From assembly GCA_958295975.1 (NCBI GenBank), contig OY282446.1, forward strand, positions 1,341,289 to 1,405,288: a stretch of 64,000 bases of DNA. Reading direction: 5' to 3'. Shown here piece after piece: positions 21,918 through 30,803 of this stretch (position 1 is its first letter; each line of letters starts with the position of its first letter). The notes beneath the pieces were generated by a model. That model worked only from the letters and a program-made list of their open reading frames with translations, was not told the origin of the DNA and did not search any database. Source of the stretch: Tepidiformaceae bacterium (GTDB taxonomy: Bacteria > Chloroflexota > Dehalococcoidia > Tepidiformales > Tepidiformaceae). A program made the translations under genes and the position numbers.

Positions 21918-22071
21918 AGATGATAAGACAAACTTGGTCCTGTAAACCAGTCATAGACCATTCACAGGAATATGTTCGCCAAAATCATCGCGGAAGATGA
22001 TAAGATAAACTAGTCCGCAAAATCAGCTGATTAATCTATTTGGGAATATGTTTGTCGAAACATGCTTCCCG
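21918..22071. repeat. Two diverged tandem copies of a ~77-bp leader element
   Basis: Unit 1 starts at 21918 and unit 2 at 21995. Each begins with the 17-mer AGATGATAAGAyAAACT (one mismatch, 21918-21934 and 21995-22011), and each has GGAATATGTTyGyCrAAA about 49 bp later (21967 and 22043). Between them similarity is weaker. Unit 2 also has a perfect palindrome AATCAGCTGATT (22021-22032) and ATGTTT-4-AAACAT (22048-22063). The stretch is AT-rich compared with its surroundings and lies directly before the AlbA_2 gene, so it is likely a duplicated promoter/operator. Confidence 0.7.
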
Positions 22072-22072
22072 C

Positions 22073-23254
22073 TCACGGCGCGGCCCCGCGGCTGGCCAGA
22101 ATCGCCCGCGTCAGCGCCAGCCCCGAGAGCGCGTGCTGCTGGTCGTCCATGCGCGTGACGCCGTCGCGGAACCACGCGCCCCGAACCAGCTCGGCCCGCG
22201 CCGCGCCGCCCGCTCCGGCGTCCGTCGTCTGGCGGTCGGCGAGCAGCGCCGCCCCGCAGATGGCGCGCTCCGCGATTTTGGGTTCGAGGTCGGCCAGCCG
22301 CTCGTCGGCGCGCGCCAGCCGCCAGAGCGAGGTCAGCCCCTCCACCCACGTGCCCAGCCCCGCCGCGCGCGAGCGCACGCCATGGAGGCGCGCGTTCAGC
22401 TCCCCGCCCGTGCGCTGCGATTCCACCCGCACGAGGAAGCCGAAGCGCTCGGCCAGCGACCGCGCGTAGGCCGCGTGATGCTCCGCCAGCGGCCAGTCCG
22501 CCATCTCCGCCAGCCCGTAGGCCGCCCACTGGTCCGCCCACGGCGGGAAGTCGATCCCCTCCGCCTCGTCCCGTTCCAGCGCCAGGTAGTCCGCGATGAG
22601 CAGCGCGGGCTCGTCCCAGCCATCCTCCGGGAAATGCCGGTGCATCTGCGCCAGCGCCCAGAACGCCTCGCCCGTGGCGTAGCGCGAGGTCACGGACGGG
22701 TCGGGCGCGCCCGTGGACTCCAGCCAGTAGTTGAGCATGGCCCCGTCGGCGCGCTGCATGACGACGAGGAAGCGCGCCAGCTCGCGCATCAGCCCGTCGC
22801 GCTCCGTCTCGCCCGTGGCCAGCCGCCGCTGCGTCAGCCCCGCCAGCATGAGCGAGCTCGCGCCCAGCTTGACCCGCCCCGTGCGCGGCGTCCGCAGCGC
22901 CGCCCAGTCCCCGTGCCGGATGAGGTTCGCCTCCATCCAGGCCATGCCCCGGTCGGCGGCGGGCAGCAAGTCGATGTCGCCCAGCGCCACCGCCTGGTAG
23001 AGCGACATCGTCACGCCCGCGTGGCGCACGGCGTTGTAGTCGTCCGGGATGGCGTCCGCCTCCGCGTCGTACTCGTAGACGTACGAGCCGTCGGGGTGCT
23101 GGGCGGCCTCGATCCAGCCCGCCGCTCCCGCCGCCGCCGCCTCCAGCCCCGCTGGCGAGAGCTCGGGGCAGCGTTGCGGCGCCGCCGTGGTCAGCCGCAG
23201 CAGCGCCATCCCGGCGAGGCAGACGCCGAGGGCGACGCTGGCCGCCGCCAGCAC
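22073..23254 (-). CDS. Exported or membrane-anchored alpha/alpha-toroid-like protein, unknown function
   Basis: A 393-residue protein starting with GTG 1 bp after the SMP-30 gene. The first ~25 residues are a hydrophobic signal or anchor. The remainder is helix-rich with Trp/Asp-rich repeats (WIEAAQHPDGSYVYEYD, FWALAQMHRHFP, WADQWAAYGLAEM), as in six-hairpin/terpenoid-cyclase-like alpha/alpha toroids that act on polysaccharides or isoprenoids. I cannot name the family. It is the last gene of a CoA-transferase - lactonase - toroid run on the minus strand. Confidence 0.6.
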   Translation of the reverse strand: MLAAASVALGVCLAGMALLRLTTAAPQRCPELSPAGLEAAAAGAAGWIEAAQHPDGSYVYEYDAEADAIPDDYNAVRHAGVTMSLYQAVALGDIDLLPAADRGMAWMEANLIRHGDWAALRTPRTGRVKLGASSLMLAGLTQRRLATGETERDGLMRELARFLVVMQRADGAMLNYWLESTGAPDPSVTSRYATGEAFWALAQMHRHFPEDGWDEPALLIADYLALERDEAEGIDFPPWADQWAAYGLAEMADWPLAEHHAAYARSLAERFGFLVRVESQRTGGELNARLHGVRSRAAGLGTWVEGLTSLWRLARADERLADLEPKIAERAICGAALLADRQTTDAGAGGAARAELVRGAWFRDGVTRMDDQQHALSGLALTRAILASRGAAP

Positions 23255-23255
23255 G

Positions 23256-24194
23256 CTAGCCCTCCCCGGCCTGGAAGTTCAGCCGCAGCCCCGCCGTGGG
23301 CCAGCCGTCGAAGGCCACCAGCTTGCCCATGCTCCCCAGCGTCACGTAGAGCGTGCGCAGCCCGGGGCCCGCGAAGCAGGCGTTCGTGGTGATGCGGTCG
23401 GGCAGGGGATAATGCTCGACGCGCGCCCCGTCCGGCGAAATCGAGGTGACGCCGCCGTTGATGATCGTGGCCACGATCACGTTCCCCTCCGCGTCCACGC
23501 AGAGCGAGTCCCACATGGCGAACTGGTGCGGCGGCGCGACCGGCGCGGTGGCCACCACGCGCCGCCCCCCGACCTGCCCGGGCGCTTCGATATCGAACGC
23601 CCACAGCCGCCCCGTGGGCGTCTCCGCCACGTACAGCGTGCGCTCGTCCGGGCTCAGCCCGATGCCGTTCGGGCGCTCCAGCGGGAAGATGATCTCGCGG
23701 ATGAAATCCCCCGACGGCGAGGCGTAGAACACGCCCGTGATGTCCTGCGTGCGCCCGTGCCGCTTCCCGTGGTCGGTGAAGTAGAAGTTCCCCTCGCGGT
23801 CGAAGACGAGGTCGTTCGGGCCCTTCAGCGGCTCGCCCTCGCACTCGCGGTAGACCGTCGTCACCTCCGCGCCGTCCGCGCTCACGCGCTGGATCTGGCC
23901 GCCGATGTACCCCGTCGGGCGGGGACCGGGCAGGATCGTGCGCTCCCCGCCGGAGGTTCTGCCCTCCGACCACTCGAAGCCGCCGTTCTGCGTCACGTAG
24001 ATGGCGCCGTCGGGGCCGATGGCCGCGCCGTTGGGCCCGCCCCCCGTCTCCGCGAACGTCTCGCGCCGCGACCCGTCCGGCGAGACGCGCGTGAGCCTCC
24101 CCCCGCGAATCTCCGTGAAGAGGATGTCGCCGCCGGGCAGCTCCAGCGGCCCCTCCGCGAACTCGATGCCTTCCGCCACCGTGCGGTACTCCAT
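23256..24194 (-). CDS. SMP-30/gluconolactonase-family sugar lactonase
   Basis: A 312-residue six-bladed beta-propeller protein. Metal-binding residues typical of the family are visible: the Glu in EFAEGPLEL (near residue 15), KGPNDLVFD and ERPNGIGLSPDERTLYVAE. Members open sugar or aromatic lactones using calcium. Four bp separate it from the CoA transferase upstream. The neighbours suggest a catabolic or detoxification context, but no substrate is identifiable. Confidence 0.87.
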   Translation of the reverse strand: MEYRTVAEGIEFAEGPLELPGGDILFTEIRGGRLTRVSPDGSRRETFAETGGGPNGAAIGPDGAIYVTQNGGFEWSEGRTSGGERTILPGPRPTGYIGGQIQRVSADGAEVTTVYRECEGEPLKGPNDLVFDREGNFYFTDHGKRHGRTQDITGVFYASPSGDFIREIIFPLERPNGIGLSPDERTLYVAETPTGRLWAFDIEAPGQVGGRRVVATAPVAPPHQFAMWDSLCVDAEGNVIVATIINGGVTSISPDGARVEHYPLPDRITTNACFAGPGLRTLYVTLGSMGKLVAFDGWPTAGLRLNFQAGEG

Positions 24195-24198
24195 GCCC

Positions 24199-25404
24199 CT
24201 ACGCCTCCGTTGCGGGGTGCTGGTAGGCCGCGCCCGACGCCCGCAGCGCCGCGATGCGCTCCGCGTCGCAGCCGATGGACGCCAGCACCTCGTCCGTGTG
24301 CTCGCCCGTCAGCGGCGCGCCCCCGCGCACGCTCCCGGGCGTTTCGCCCAGCTTGGGCGCGATGCCCACCTGCCGCACCGGCCCGATGGGCGTGTCCACC
24401 TCCACGACCATGCCGCGCGCGCGGTTGTGCGGGTCCGCCGCGATGTTCTCCTGCTCCAGCACGGGCGCGGCGCAGATGTCATGCCGCGACAGCTCCTCCA
24501 TCCACTCGTCCGCCGTGCGCGTGGCGAACGCGGCCTCGAAGCGCGCGCGCATGGCGGGCCACGCCTCCGCGTCGTGCTGCCGCTCCAGGAACTCCTCCGT
24601 CCCCAGCGCGCGGCAGAGCGCCCCGTAGAAATGCGGCTCGATGCTGCCGATGGAGAACCAGCGCCCGTCGGCGCAGCGGTAGGTGTCGTACCAGGGGCGC
24701 GCGCCCGTGAGGAAGCCCTCGCCCGGGCGCAGCGGCGGCCCACCCGCGAAGAATCCGGTCATCGCGCTCGTCATCAGCGAGAGCACGCCGTCGCTCATGG
24801 CCACGTCCACCTCCTGCCCCCGTCCCGTGCGCTCCCGCGCGAGCAGGGCCGTGCAGATGGCGAAGGCCGCCATCAGCCCCCCGCCCGCGAAGTCCGCCAG
24901 CAGGTTCACGGGGATGGCCGGCGGCGTCCCCGGACGCCCGATCACGCCCAGCGCCCCGCCGATGGCGATGTAGTTGATGTCGTGGCCCACGAGGTCGCGG
25001 TACGGCCCCGTCTGCCCGAAGCCCGACAGCGAGCAGTAGACGACGCGCGGGTTGATGGCCGCGACCGTCTCGTAGTCCACCCCCAGCCGCTTCACCACCC
25101 CCGGCCGGAACCCCTCCAGCACCACGTCTGCGCCCTTCGCCAGCTCGTGGAAGACGGCGCGTCCCTCCTCGTGCTTCAGGTTCAGCGCGATCGAGCGCTT
25201 CCCCCGCCCGAGGGCGTTGTGGGCGGCAGCGCGTCTGGCCGCCTCCGCGTCGGCGTGCCCCGCGCCCAGCTTGCCGGAAACGCCCGGCGCGGCCTCCACC
25301 AGCAGCACGTCGGCCCCGAAATCGGCCAGCAGCATCGAGCAGTAGGGCCCCGGCGCGAGGCGGGAGAGGTCGAGGACGGTGATGCCGTCGAGGGCCATGG
25401 GCAT
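24199..25404 (-). CDS. CaiB/BaiF family III CoA-transferase
   Basis: A 401-residue protein with the family N-terminus [25 protein letters not shown] and VEAAPG loop, [11 protein letters not shown], and the catalytic Asp at D142 in VGHDINYIA. It moves CoA between carboxylic acids by a covalent Asp-anhydride mechanism. First gene of a minus-strand operon with the SMP-30 lactonase and toroid protein. Its promoter region is shared with the divergent sucD and contains a 16-bp inverted repeat that includes a TAGAAT -10-like box 32 bp upstream. Confidence 0.9.
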   Translation of the reverse strand: MPMALDGITVLDLSRLAPGPYCSMLLADFGADVLLVEAAPGVSGKLGAGHADAEAARRAAAHNALGRGKRSIALNLKHEEGRAVFHELAKGADVVLEGFRPGVVKRLGVDYETVAAINPRVVYCSLSGFGQTGPYRDLVGHDINYIAIGGALGVIGRPGTPPAIPVNLLADFAGGGLMAAFAICTALLARERTGRGQEVDVAMSDGVLSLMTSAMTGFFAGGPPLRPGEGFLTGARPWYDTYRCADGRWFSIGSIEPHFYGALCRALGTEEFLERQHDAEAWPAMRARFEAAFATRTADEWMEELSRHDICAAPVLEQENIAADPHNRARGMVVEVDTPIGPVRQVGIAPKLGETPGSVRGGAPLTGEHTDEVLASIGCDAERIAALRASGAAYQHPATEA

Positions 25405-25432
25405 GGCGGGCTCCTCCGTGGCGCGTGGCCGC

Positions 25433-25481
25433 CGCCATTCTAGCGCGCTGGCGCGGGCCCGCCGTGCGCGCGAGAATGGCG
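25433..25481. promoter_or_regulatory. Inverted repeat with paired -10-like boxes between divergent genes
   Basis: Left arm 25433-25448 and right arm 25466-25481 are inverted copies of a 16-mer with one mismatch, separated by 17 bp. The left arm read on the minus strand contains TAGAAT and the right arm on the plus strand contains GAGAAT at the same position, so each arm points a -10-like box toward its own gene (CoA transferase, sucD). It may be a dimeric operator or a symmetric divergent promoter. Confidence 0.5.
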
Positions 25482-25532
25482 CGCCCCCTCCGGCGGGGCC
25501 ATCAACGTGGCGCGGCGCGCGCGGGAGCTTCG

Positions 25533-26402
<870 letters not shown>

Positions 26403-26412
26403 ACTCGATCCC

Positions 26413-26676
26413 ATGCCGCCCCTTCACTCCGACGCCGCCATCCCCCCGGGGGAGTTCCTGCGCGAGCACCTCGACGACCTCGGCATGAGCCAGACCGAGC
26501 TCGCGCGCCGTATCGGACGCCCGCGCCAGGTCGTCAACGAGATCGCGTGCGGGAAGAAGGCCATCACCGCCCAGACCGCGCTCCGGCTGGAGCGCGCGCT
26601 GGAGACGCCCGCGCACGTCTGGCTGGGGCTGGAGCAGGAGTACCGGCTCGCGCTCGCGCGCCAGCGCCCCGCCTGA
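26413..26676 (+). CDS. HigA-like XRE-family antitoxin/regulator
   Basis: An 87-residue helix-turn-helix protein. The N-terminal IPPGEFLREHLDDLGMSQTELARRIGRPRQVVNEI and the later ALRLERALETPAHVWLGLEQEYRL segment match the HigA family antidote pattern. HigA normally follows a HigB mRNA-cleaving toxin, but no HigB is found on either side. It may be a solitary regulator or a leftover of a broken module. It lies just before the restriction-modification island. Confidence 0.75.
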   Translation: MPPLHSDAAIPPGEFLREHLDDLGMSQTELARRIGRPRQVVNEIACGKKAITAQTALRLERALETPAHVWLGLEQEYRLALARQRPA

Positions 26677-26743
26677 GCCTGGCCTCTGGTTGCGGGCGAA
26701 CGGCCATTGCCCTAGGCTCAGCCCAACTTTTCCGGAGGAGCCT

Positions 26744-26785
26744 GTGACCGACGGCGAGACTTCGGAGATTTACTCGGTGCTCTAG
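26744..26785 (+). pseudogene. 5' remnant of a small gene interrupted by the restriction-modification island
   Basis: A GGAGGAG ribosome-binding site at 26734-26740 precedes GTG at 26744 and a 13-codon frame (VTDGETSEIYSVL) ending in TAG. Codon use is GC-rich like the host, and composition drops right after it. The matching 3' end seems to lie beyond the restriction-modification genes (28380-28445), where a SHOCT-like tail ends. Joined, they would make a short SHOCT-domain protein. This is inference from position and composition; a short leader peptide is the alternative. Confidence 0.35.
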
Positions 26786-26849
26786 GAACTGGACGGCGGT
26801 ATCGCCTCTGTCTGCCAGACTAGATGTACTGAGAAGGGAGATGAATCGA

Positions 26850-27758
26850 ATGGTCACCACGCTTTCTCCTGACACCAGTGAACTCGCGCTTACGGAGCAG
26901 CATGGCGAGTACATCGGCGATCTTCAGCGTGCCATTTTCTACTGCGAGAGCAGCGAGAACATGTCGCATATTCCCGATGCATCCGTTCATCTCACTGTTA
27001 CGAGCCCGCCTTACTGGAGCGCTATCGACTACGACGTTCACGTCAGTGATCGAACGGCGTGGCATCGCAACGGAGCGTACAATAGGGCTGGCAACGACTT
27101 CGATGACTGGTTGACTACCATGGAGCGCGTCTTCGCCGAGACCCTGCGCGTGACTGCCCCCGGTGGCTTCTGCGCCGTCGTTATGGGCAGTATTCTCAAG
27201 GAAGGCAGACGGCTGCCGTTGCCGCAGTATCTGACCGTTCGGATGTGTGATATCGGCTGGGAGTTTCAGGAGGAGATCGTCTGGAACAAGGTGACCGGGG
27301 GAGTGGGACGCGCGGGATCGTTCATTCAGCACCCGCGCGCGGGCTACTACTATCCGAACATCATGACCGAAAGCATTCTGGTGTTTCGTCGCGAGGGCGA
27401 GAAGCGACGCGGATCGGCTATCGCACTTCCCATCGATGACGTGTTCACGCGCGATATCGCCAATAACATCTGGCACATCGCGCCTGTGCCGCCGAAGCAG
27501 ATCGAGCATCCGTGTCCGTTTCCCAGTGAGCTGGTTCGCCGTCTCGTGCGGCTCTACAGCGACGAGGGCGACACGGTGCTTGATCCATTCGTGGGAAGTG
27601 GTACGACTGTCAGCGTGGCCGTTCGCGAGGATCGATACGGCATCGGCTACGACATCGAGCAGACGTACATTGACATCGCACGCGAGATGGTGATTCATCC
27701 GCCTACGCCTCGCAAGAATCAACTCATTCCGGCGGTGAGGAAGGTGGCTGTTCGATGA
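26850..27758 (+). CDS. Type II DNA methyltransferase, beta-class (N4-cytosine or N6-adenine)
   Basis: About 302 residues. The ATG at 26850 was preferred over 26841 because the GGGAG ribosome-binding site ends at 26840, directly against the earlier ATG but 9 bp from the later one. Catalytic motif IV TSPPYW (residues ~51-56) comes before the AdoMet-binding motif I DPFVGSGTT (~245), the order of beta-class enzymes; an SPPY motif is usual for N4-cytosine methylation. The gene is visibly lower in GC than its neighbours. Its TGA overlaps the restriction enzyme's ATG, so the pair is translationally coupled. Confidence 0.9.
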   Translation: MVTTLSPDTSELALTEQHGEYIGDLQRAIFYCESSENMSHIPDASVHLTVTSPPYWSAIDYDVHVSDRTAWHRNGAYNRAGNDFDDWLTTMERVFAETLRVTAPGGFCAVVMGSILKEGRRLPLPQYLTVRMCDIGWEFQEEIVWNKVTGGVGRAGSFIQHPRAGYYYPNIMTESILVFRREGEKRRGSAIALPIDDVFTRDIANNIWHIAPVPPKQIEHPCPFPSELVRRLVRLYSDEGDTVLDPFVGSGTTVSVAVREDRYGIGYDIEQTYIDIAREMVIHPPTPRKNQLIPAVRKVAVR

Positions 27759-28378
27759 ATTCGCGATTCAATGTCGAGCGGCGTGCGTTCGAATACCTGC
27801 GCGAGAACATGCCGGATGATGCGCGCACCGAGTTTCTTGACGCACTCAAACAGATCGTGCTTCAGTACAATACCACCATTCCCGAGAATCGCTTTACCGT
27901 GGGCGGCGTCGTGGAGCATCTGGTGTGTGCGCTGCTCAAGGCTACTGGTCTGAACGTCACTTTCATGGCAGACGAGGATCATGGCTACGATCTGATGCTG
28001 CCGCATGGCAAAGGTCTAAGTGTCAAGAGTCAGTTCACGCGTAATCGTCAAGGCATTGGTCTCATCAACACTAGAGGCAACACCAAGCCGGAACGATGGA
28101 AAGATGCCACACTGTTTGTCATCAGAGATACGGGTATCGTCTACGGAGACGCGGACGTTCCAGGAATCGGCAGTTTTCTGAATCCGAAAGGTGATCAGCT
28201 TGTGCTGCGTCCCGGCGGACTATCTCTGCTGGAGAGCGATCCCACGCGTGTGATCGCAATGCCTGTTCCCACAAAGCCTGATAAGAATGCGGCGGGTAAA
28301 AGCCTCAAGGTCAGCACGTCGTTGGCTCGCGAGTTGCTTCAGCGCTATCCCGTTCTGCGGGATGCGTATATGCCTTAG
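27755..28378 (+). CDS. Putative type II restriction endonuclease (PD-(D/E)XK fold)
   Basis: A 207-residue protein starting inside an ATGA overlap with the methyltransferase. I do not recognise the exact family. A possible PD-(D/E)XK active site is formed by E54 (VVEHLV), D79 (GYDLML) and S89-V90-K91 (LSVKSQ), with the expected spacing of a D-(n)-(E/S)xK pair. Position directly after a DNA methyltransferase and shared low GC make it the cognate endonuclease; recognition sequence is unknown. Confidence 0.75.
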   Translation: MNSRFNVERRAFEYLRENMPDDARTEFLDALKQIVLQYNTTIPENRFTVGGVVEHLVCALLKATGLNVTFMADEDHGYDLMLPHGKGLSVKSQFTRNRQGIGLINTRGNTKPERWKDATLFVIRDTGIVYGDADVPGIGSFLNPKGDQLVLRPGGLSLLESDPTRVIAMPVPTKPDKNAAGKSLKVSTSLARELLQRYPVLRDAYMP

Positions 28379-28379
28379 C

Positions 28380-28445
28380 CACTCTGGCCAAGGCATCACC
28401 CAGAAAGAGTTCGACGCCCAGAAGGCCCGCCTGCTCGGTTCCTGA
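28380..28445 (+). pseudogene. 3' remnant of a SHOCT-domain gene after the restriction-modification island
   Basis: Two bases after the endonuclease stop, the frame reads HSGQGITQKEFDAQKARLL-GS-stop, which is the C-terminal half of a SHOCT (short C-terminal) domain: a glycine turn, I-T-x-x-E-F, and K-A-x-L-L. It lacks a start codon and its other half. GC-rich codon use returns here, marking the right border of the island. The likely 5' part is at 26744. Confidence 0.5.
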
Positions 28446-28488
28446 CCCGATTCCCGCGCCCCGCGCTGGCCCGTGCCCGCGCCGCCCG

Positions 28489-28494
28489 TACAAT
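28489..28494 (+). promoter_or_regulatory. -10-like TACAAT before the aminotransferase
   Basis: TACAAT is 7 nt before the ATG at 28502, with no ribosome-binding site, consistent with a leaderless transcript. Confidence 0.5.
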
Positions 28495-28501
28495 CGCGGC
28501 C

Positions 28502-29665
28502 ATGCCCCGCCGCTCCCCCGTCGCCTCGCGCACGTCCGTCTTCTCCGAGTCCGTCATCCGCGAGATGACGCGCCTCGCCTTCCAGCACGGCGCCATCAAC
28601 CTCGCCCAGGGCTTCCCCGACTTCCCCGCCCCCGACTTCGTCAAGCGCGCCGCCGTCGAGGCCATCGAGGCCGACGTGAACCAGTACGCCATCACCTGGG
28701 GCGATCCCCGCCTGCGCGCCGCCATCGCCGCCAAGTCCCGCCGCCACTACGGCCTCGAGCTCGACCCCGAACGCGAGGTGACCGTCACCTGCGGCGCCAC
28801 CGAGGCCATGATGGCCGCCATGCTCGCCTTCGTCGAACCCGGCGACGAGGTGGTCGTGTTCGAGCCCTTCTACGAGAACTACGTGCCCGACGCCGCCATG
28901 AGCGGGGCCGTCCTGCGCTTCGTCACCCTGCGTGGCCCCGACTTCGCCTTCGACCCCGACGAGCTGCGCGCCGCCTTCGGCCCCCGCACGAAGGCCATCA
29001 TCGTCAACTCCCCCAACAACCCCAGCGGCAAGGTGTTCGACCGCGCCGAGCTGCGGCAAATCGCCGCCCTCTGCCAGGAGTTCGACTGCCTCTGCTTCAC
29101 CGACGAGATCTACGAGCACATCCTCTTCGACGGGCGCGCGCACGTGCCCATGGCCACGCTGCCGGGCATGGAGGAGCGCACCGTCGCCATCGGCGGCCTC
29201 TCCAAGACCTTCAGCGTCACGGGCTGGCGGATCGGCTACGTGCTCGCGCCCCCGCCCCTCAGCGAGGCCGTGCGCAAGGTGCACGACTTCCTCACCGTGG
29301 GCGCGCCCGCCCCCCTCCAGCGGGCCGCCGCCGTCGCCATCGAGCGCGGCGACGGCTACTACCCCGAGCTGCGCGCCATGTACGAGGGCAAGCGCGACCG
29401 CCTGCTCGTGGCCCTGCGCGAGGCCGGCTTCGCCTGCCACAAGCCCGCGGGCGCCTACTACGTCATGGCCGCCTTCGACGGCCTCGGCTTCGACGGCGAC
29501 GACACTGCCTTCGCCCTGCACCTCATCGAGCGCGCGGGCGTGGCCCCCGTGCCCGGCTCCAGCTTCTACCGCGACGCGGAGGCGGGCGCGCGTTTCGTGC
29601 GCTTCACCTTCTCCAAGTCCGACGCCACGCTGTCCGAAGCCGCCCGCCGCCTCGCCGCCCTCTAG
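28502..29665 (+). CDS. Class I/II PLP-dependent aminotransferase (kynurenine/methionine aminotransferase-like)
   Basis: A 387-residue fold-type I enzyme. The N-terminal INLAQGFPDFPAPD motif is typical of the kynurenine-oxoglutarate / methionine (YbdL-like) transaminase group. NSPNNPSGKVF binds the cofactor region, DEIYEH holds the PLP-contacting Asp, and the Schiff-base Lys is K235 in GGLSKTFSVTGWRIGY. A C-terminal Arg in RFVRFTFSK binds the substrate carboxylate. It ends tail to tail with the OGG1-like gene. Confidence 0.9.
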   Translation: MPRRSPVASRTSVFSESVIREMTRLAFQHGAINLAQGFPDFPAPDFVKRAAVEAIEADVNQYAITWGDPRLRAAIAAKSRRHYGLELDPEREVTVTCGATEAMMAAMLAFVEPGDEVVVFEPFYENYVPDAAMSGAVLRFVTLRGPDFAFDPDELRAAFGPRTKAIIVNSPNNPSGKVFDRAELRQIAALCQEFDCLCFTDEIYEHILFDGRAHVPMATLPGMEERTVAIGGLSKTFSVTGWRIGYVLAPPPLSEAVRKVHDFLTVGAPAPLQRAAAVAIERGDGYYPELRAMYEGKRDRLLVALREAGFACHKPAGAYYVMAAFDGLGFDGDDTAFALHLIERAGVAPVPGSSFYRDAEAGARFVRFTFSKSDATLSEAARRLAAL

Positions 29666-29677
29666 CGGGCGGTGCGA

Positions 29678-30517
29678 TCATCTGAGCGGCGAGCGCTGGT
29701 CGAGGAAGAGCATCTGCCCCGCGTACCCGGCGTGGTCGCCGAACGTCTCGCGGACCCACTCCAGCAGCCGCACGTTCTTCGCGCCGGGGGTGTACTTCTT
29801 CCCGTAGTACCTCTCCAGAGCGGCCCCGATGTTCGCATCCACGGGGAACGCCCCATCGTGGCCCAGGGAGAAGAGGCAGACGCAATCGGCGATCTTGTAG
29901 CCGATGCCGGGGTATTTCTTCAGCCGCTCCCTCGCTTCCGCATGCGACGAACGCAGCGTATCCAGCTTCAGCTTGCGGGCGGCGACATCCCGGGCAACCT
30001 GATGGATGATGTCCGCCTTGCTCAGGCCAAATCCCCAATTCTGCCGATCAGCCTTGGGCACCTTTGCCAGACGGTCCGCCGCAGGGAACGCATTGCGCTT
30101 CTCGCCATCAAGGGTCAGCGGCTCTCCATACTTGTCCGCCAGCTTCTCGACCATGTCAGCGATGCGCTCGACCTTGGCCCTGGGCGAGCAGATGTAGGCG
30201 ACGAGACACTCCCACGGATCCTGCCGCAGCACGCGGATGTGGCCGTACTTCTCGATCAGCCCGGGCATGTGTTCGGGGTCCGCAGCGCGCATGGCCTTGT
30301 GGACGGCCCCGATGTCCTGATCGAGCCGGAAGTAGTGCGTGACGTCGTCAGCGGGCGCGCCGCCCTCGAACTCAATGCCGTCGTCGGCGTTGCGGACCCT
30401 GATCAAGTGGCCGCCGACGATGCCGTAGAACCAGCCGTCCCGCTCGGTCCAGCGGAAGGCCTGCGAGTTGAGCCAGTCGGCTTCCAGCCGGAACGGCTGG
30501 GGGGCGGGCAGGTACAC
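29678..30517 (-). CDS. OGG1-family 8-oxoguanine DNA glycosylase/AP lyase
   Basis: A 279-residue protein. The GTG at 30517 was chosen because GGAGGAG lies about 8 bp upstream. It has the OGG1 hallmark SQAFRW (18-23), a helix-hairpin-helix KKYPGIGYKIADCVCLFSL with catalytic K208, and D227 in FPVDANI. By family knowledge it excises 8-oxoG and nicks the abasic site. It lies 31 bp after a YgiT/DUF4258 pair on the same strand and is less GC-rich than the host genes, so it may have arrived with them. Confidence 0.88.
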   Translation of the reverse strand: MYLPAPQPFRLEADWLNSQAFRWTERDGWFYGIVGGHLIRVRNADDGIEFEGGAPADDVTHYFRLDQDIGAVHKAMRAADPEHMPGLIEKYGHIRVLRQDPWECLVAYICSPRAKVERIADMVEKLADKYGEPLTLDGEKRNAFPAADRLAKVPKADRQNWGFGLSKADIIHQVARDVAARKLKLDTLRSSHAEARERLKKYPGIGYKIADCVCLFSLGHDGAFPVDANIGAALERYYGKKYTPGAKNVRLLEWVRETFGDHAGYAGQMLFLDQRSPLR

Positions 30518-30548
30518 GATGGTGGCTCCTCCTCGGAGATGGGCGCAC

Positions 30549-30803
30549 TCAGCGCGGCGTCGACCGAACAGGGGCGGGCGCGGACGTTTCCGCAGCGCTC
30601 TCCGCGTCCCCGGCGGAATCCAGCAGAGCGTACCAGCGGCGCGAGATTCGTTCGGCGTCGCGTCCCATGAGCACCTGCTCGCCACACGACGGGCAGCGAT
30701 AGCCGGAGACATCTTCCCGCAGGATGCGGCCGTCACCGGTCGCCCGCTCGAAAACGAAGTCCTCGGGGATCAGATCAACCGAGCACTCACGGCACCGCTT
30801 CAC
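30549..30803 (-). CDS. YgiT-type zinc-ribbon protein (MqsA-N-like, putative antitoxin)
   Basis: An 84-residue protein starting at GTG in a GTGA overlap with the DUF4258 gene; GGAGG precedes it. Two CxxC knuckles (C4/C7 and C37/C40) form a zinc ribbon, the arrangement of YgiT-type proteins that pair with small toxins. The helix after the ribbon (DAERISRRWYALL) could bind its partner or DNA, and the tail is disordered. Pairing with DUF4258 is common in bacterial genomes and is taken as a toxin-antitoxin-like module, not proven here. Confidence 0.75.
   Translation of the reverse strand: MKRCRECSVDLIPEDFVFERATGDGRILREDVSGYRCPSCGEQVLMGRDAERISRRWYALLDSAGDAESAAETSAPAPVRSTPR

Noticed and set aside
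26413-26676. A HigBA toxin-antitoxin system
   Set aside because: Only the HigA-like protein is present. No HigB-like frame was found on either strand within the neighbouring 500 bp.
26841-26849. ATG at 26841 as the methyltransferase start
   Set aside because: It directly abuts the GGGAG ribosome-binding site with no spacing; the in-frame ATG at 26850 has a 9-bp spacing. The difference is only three residues.
29666-29677. Rho-independent terminators at convergent gene ends
   Set aside because: Convergent pairs end within a few bases of each other or overlap (17536-17539, 51667-51680, 54577-54599), and no GC hairpin followed by a T run was seen at any of them.
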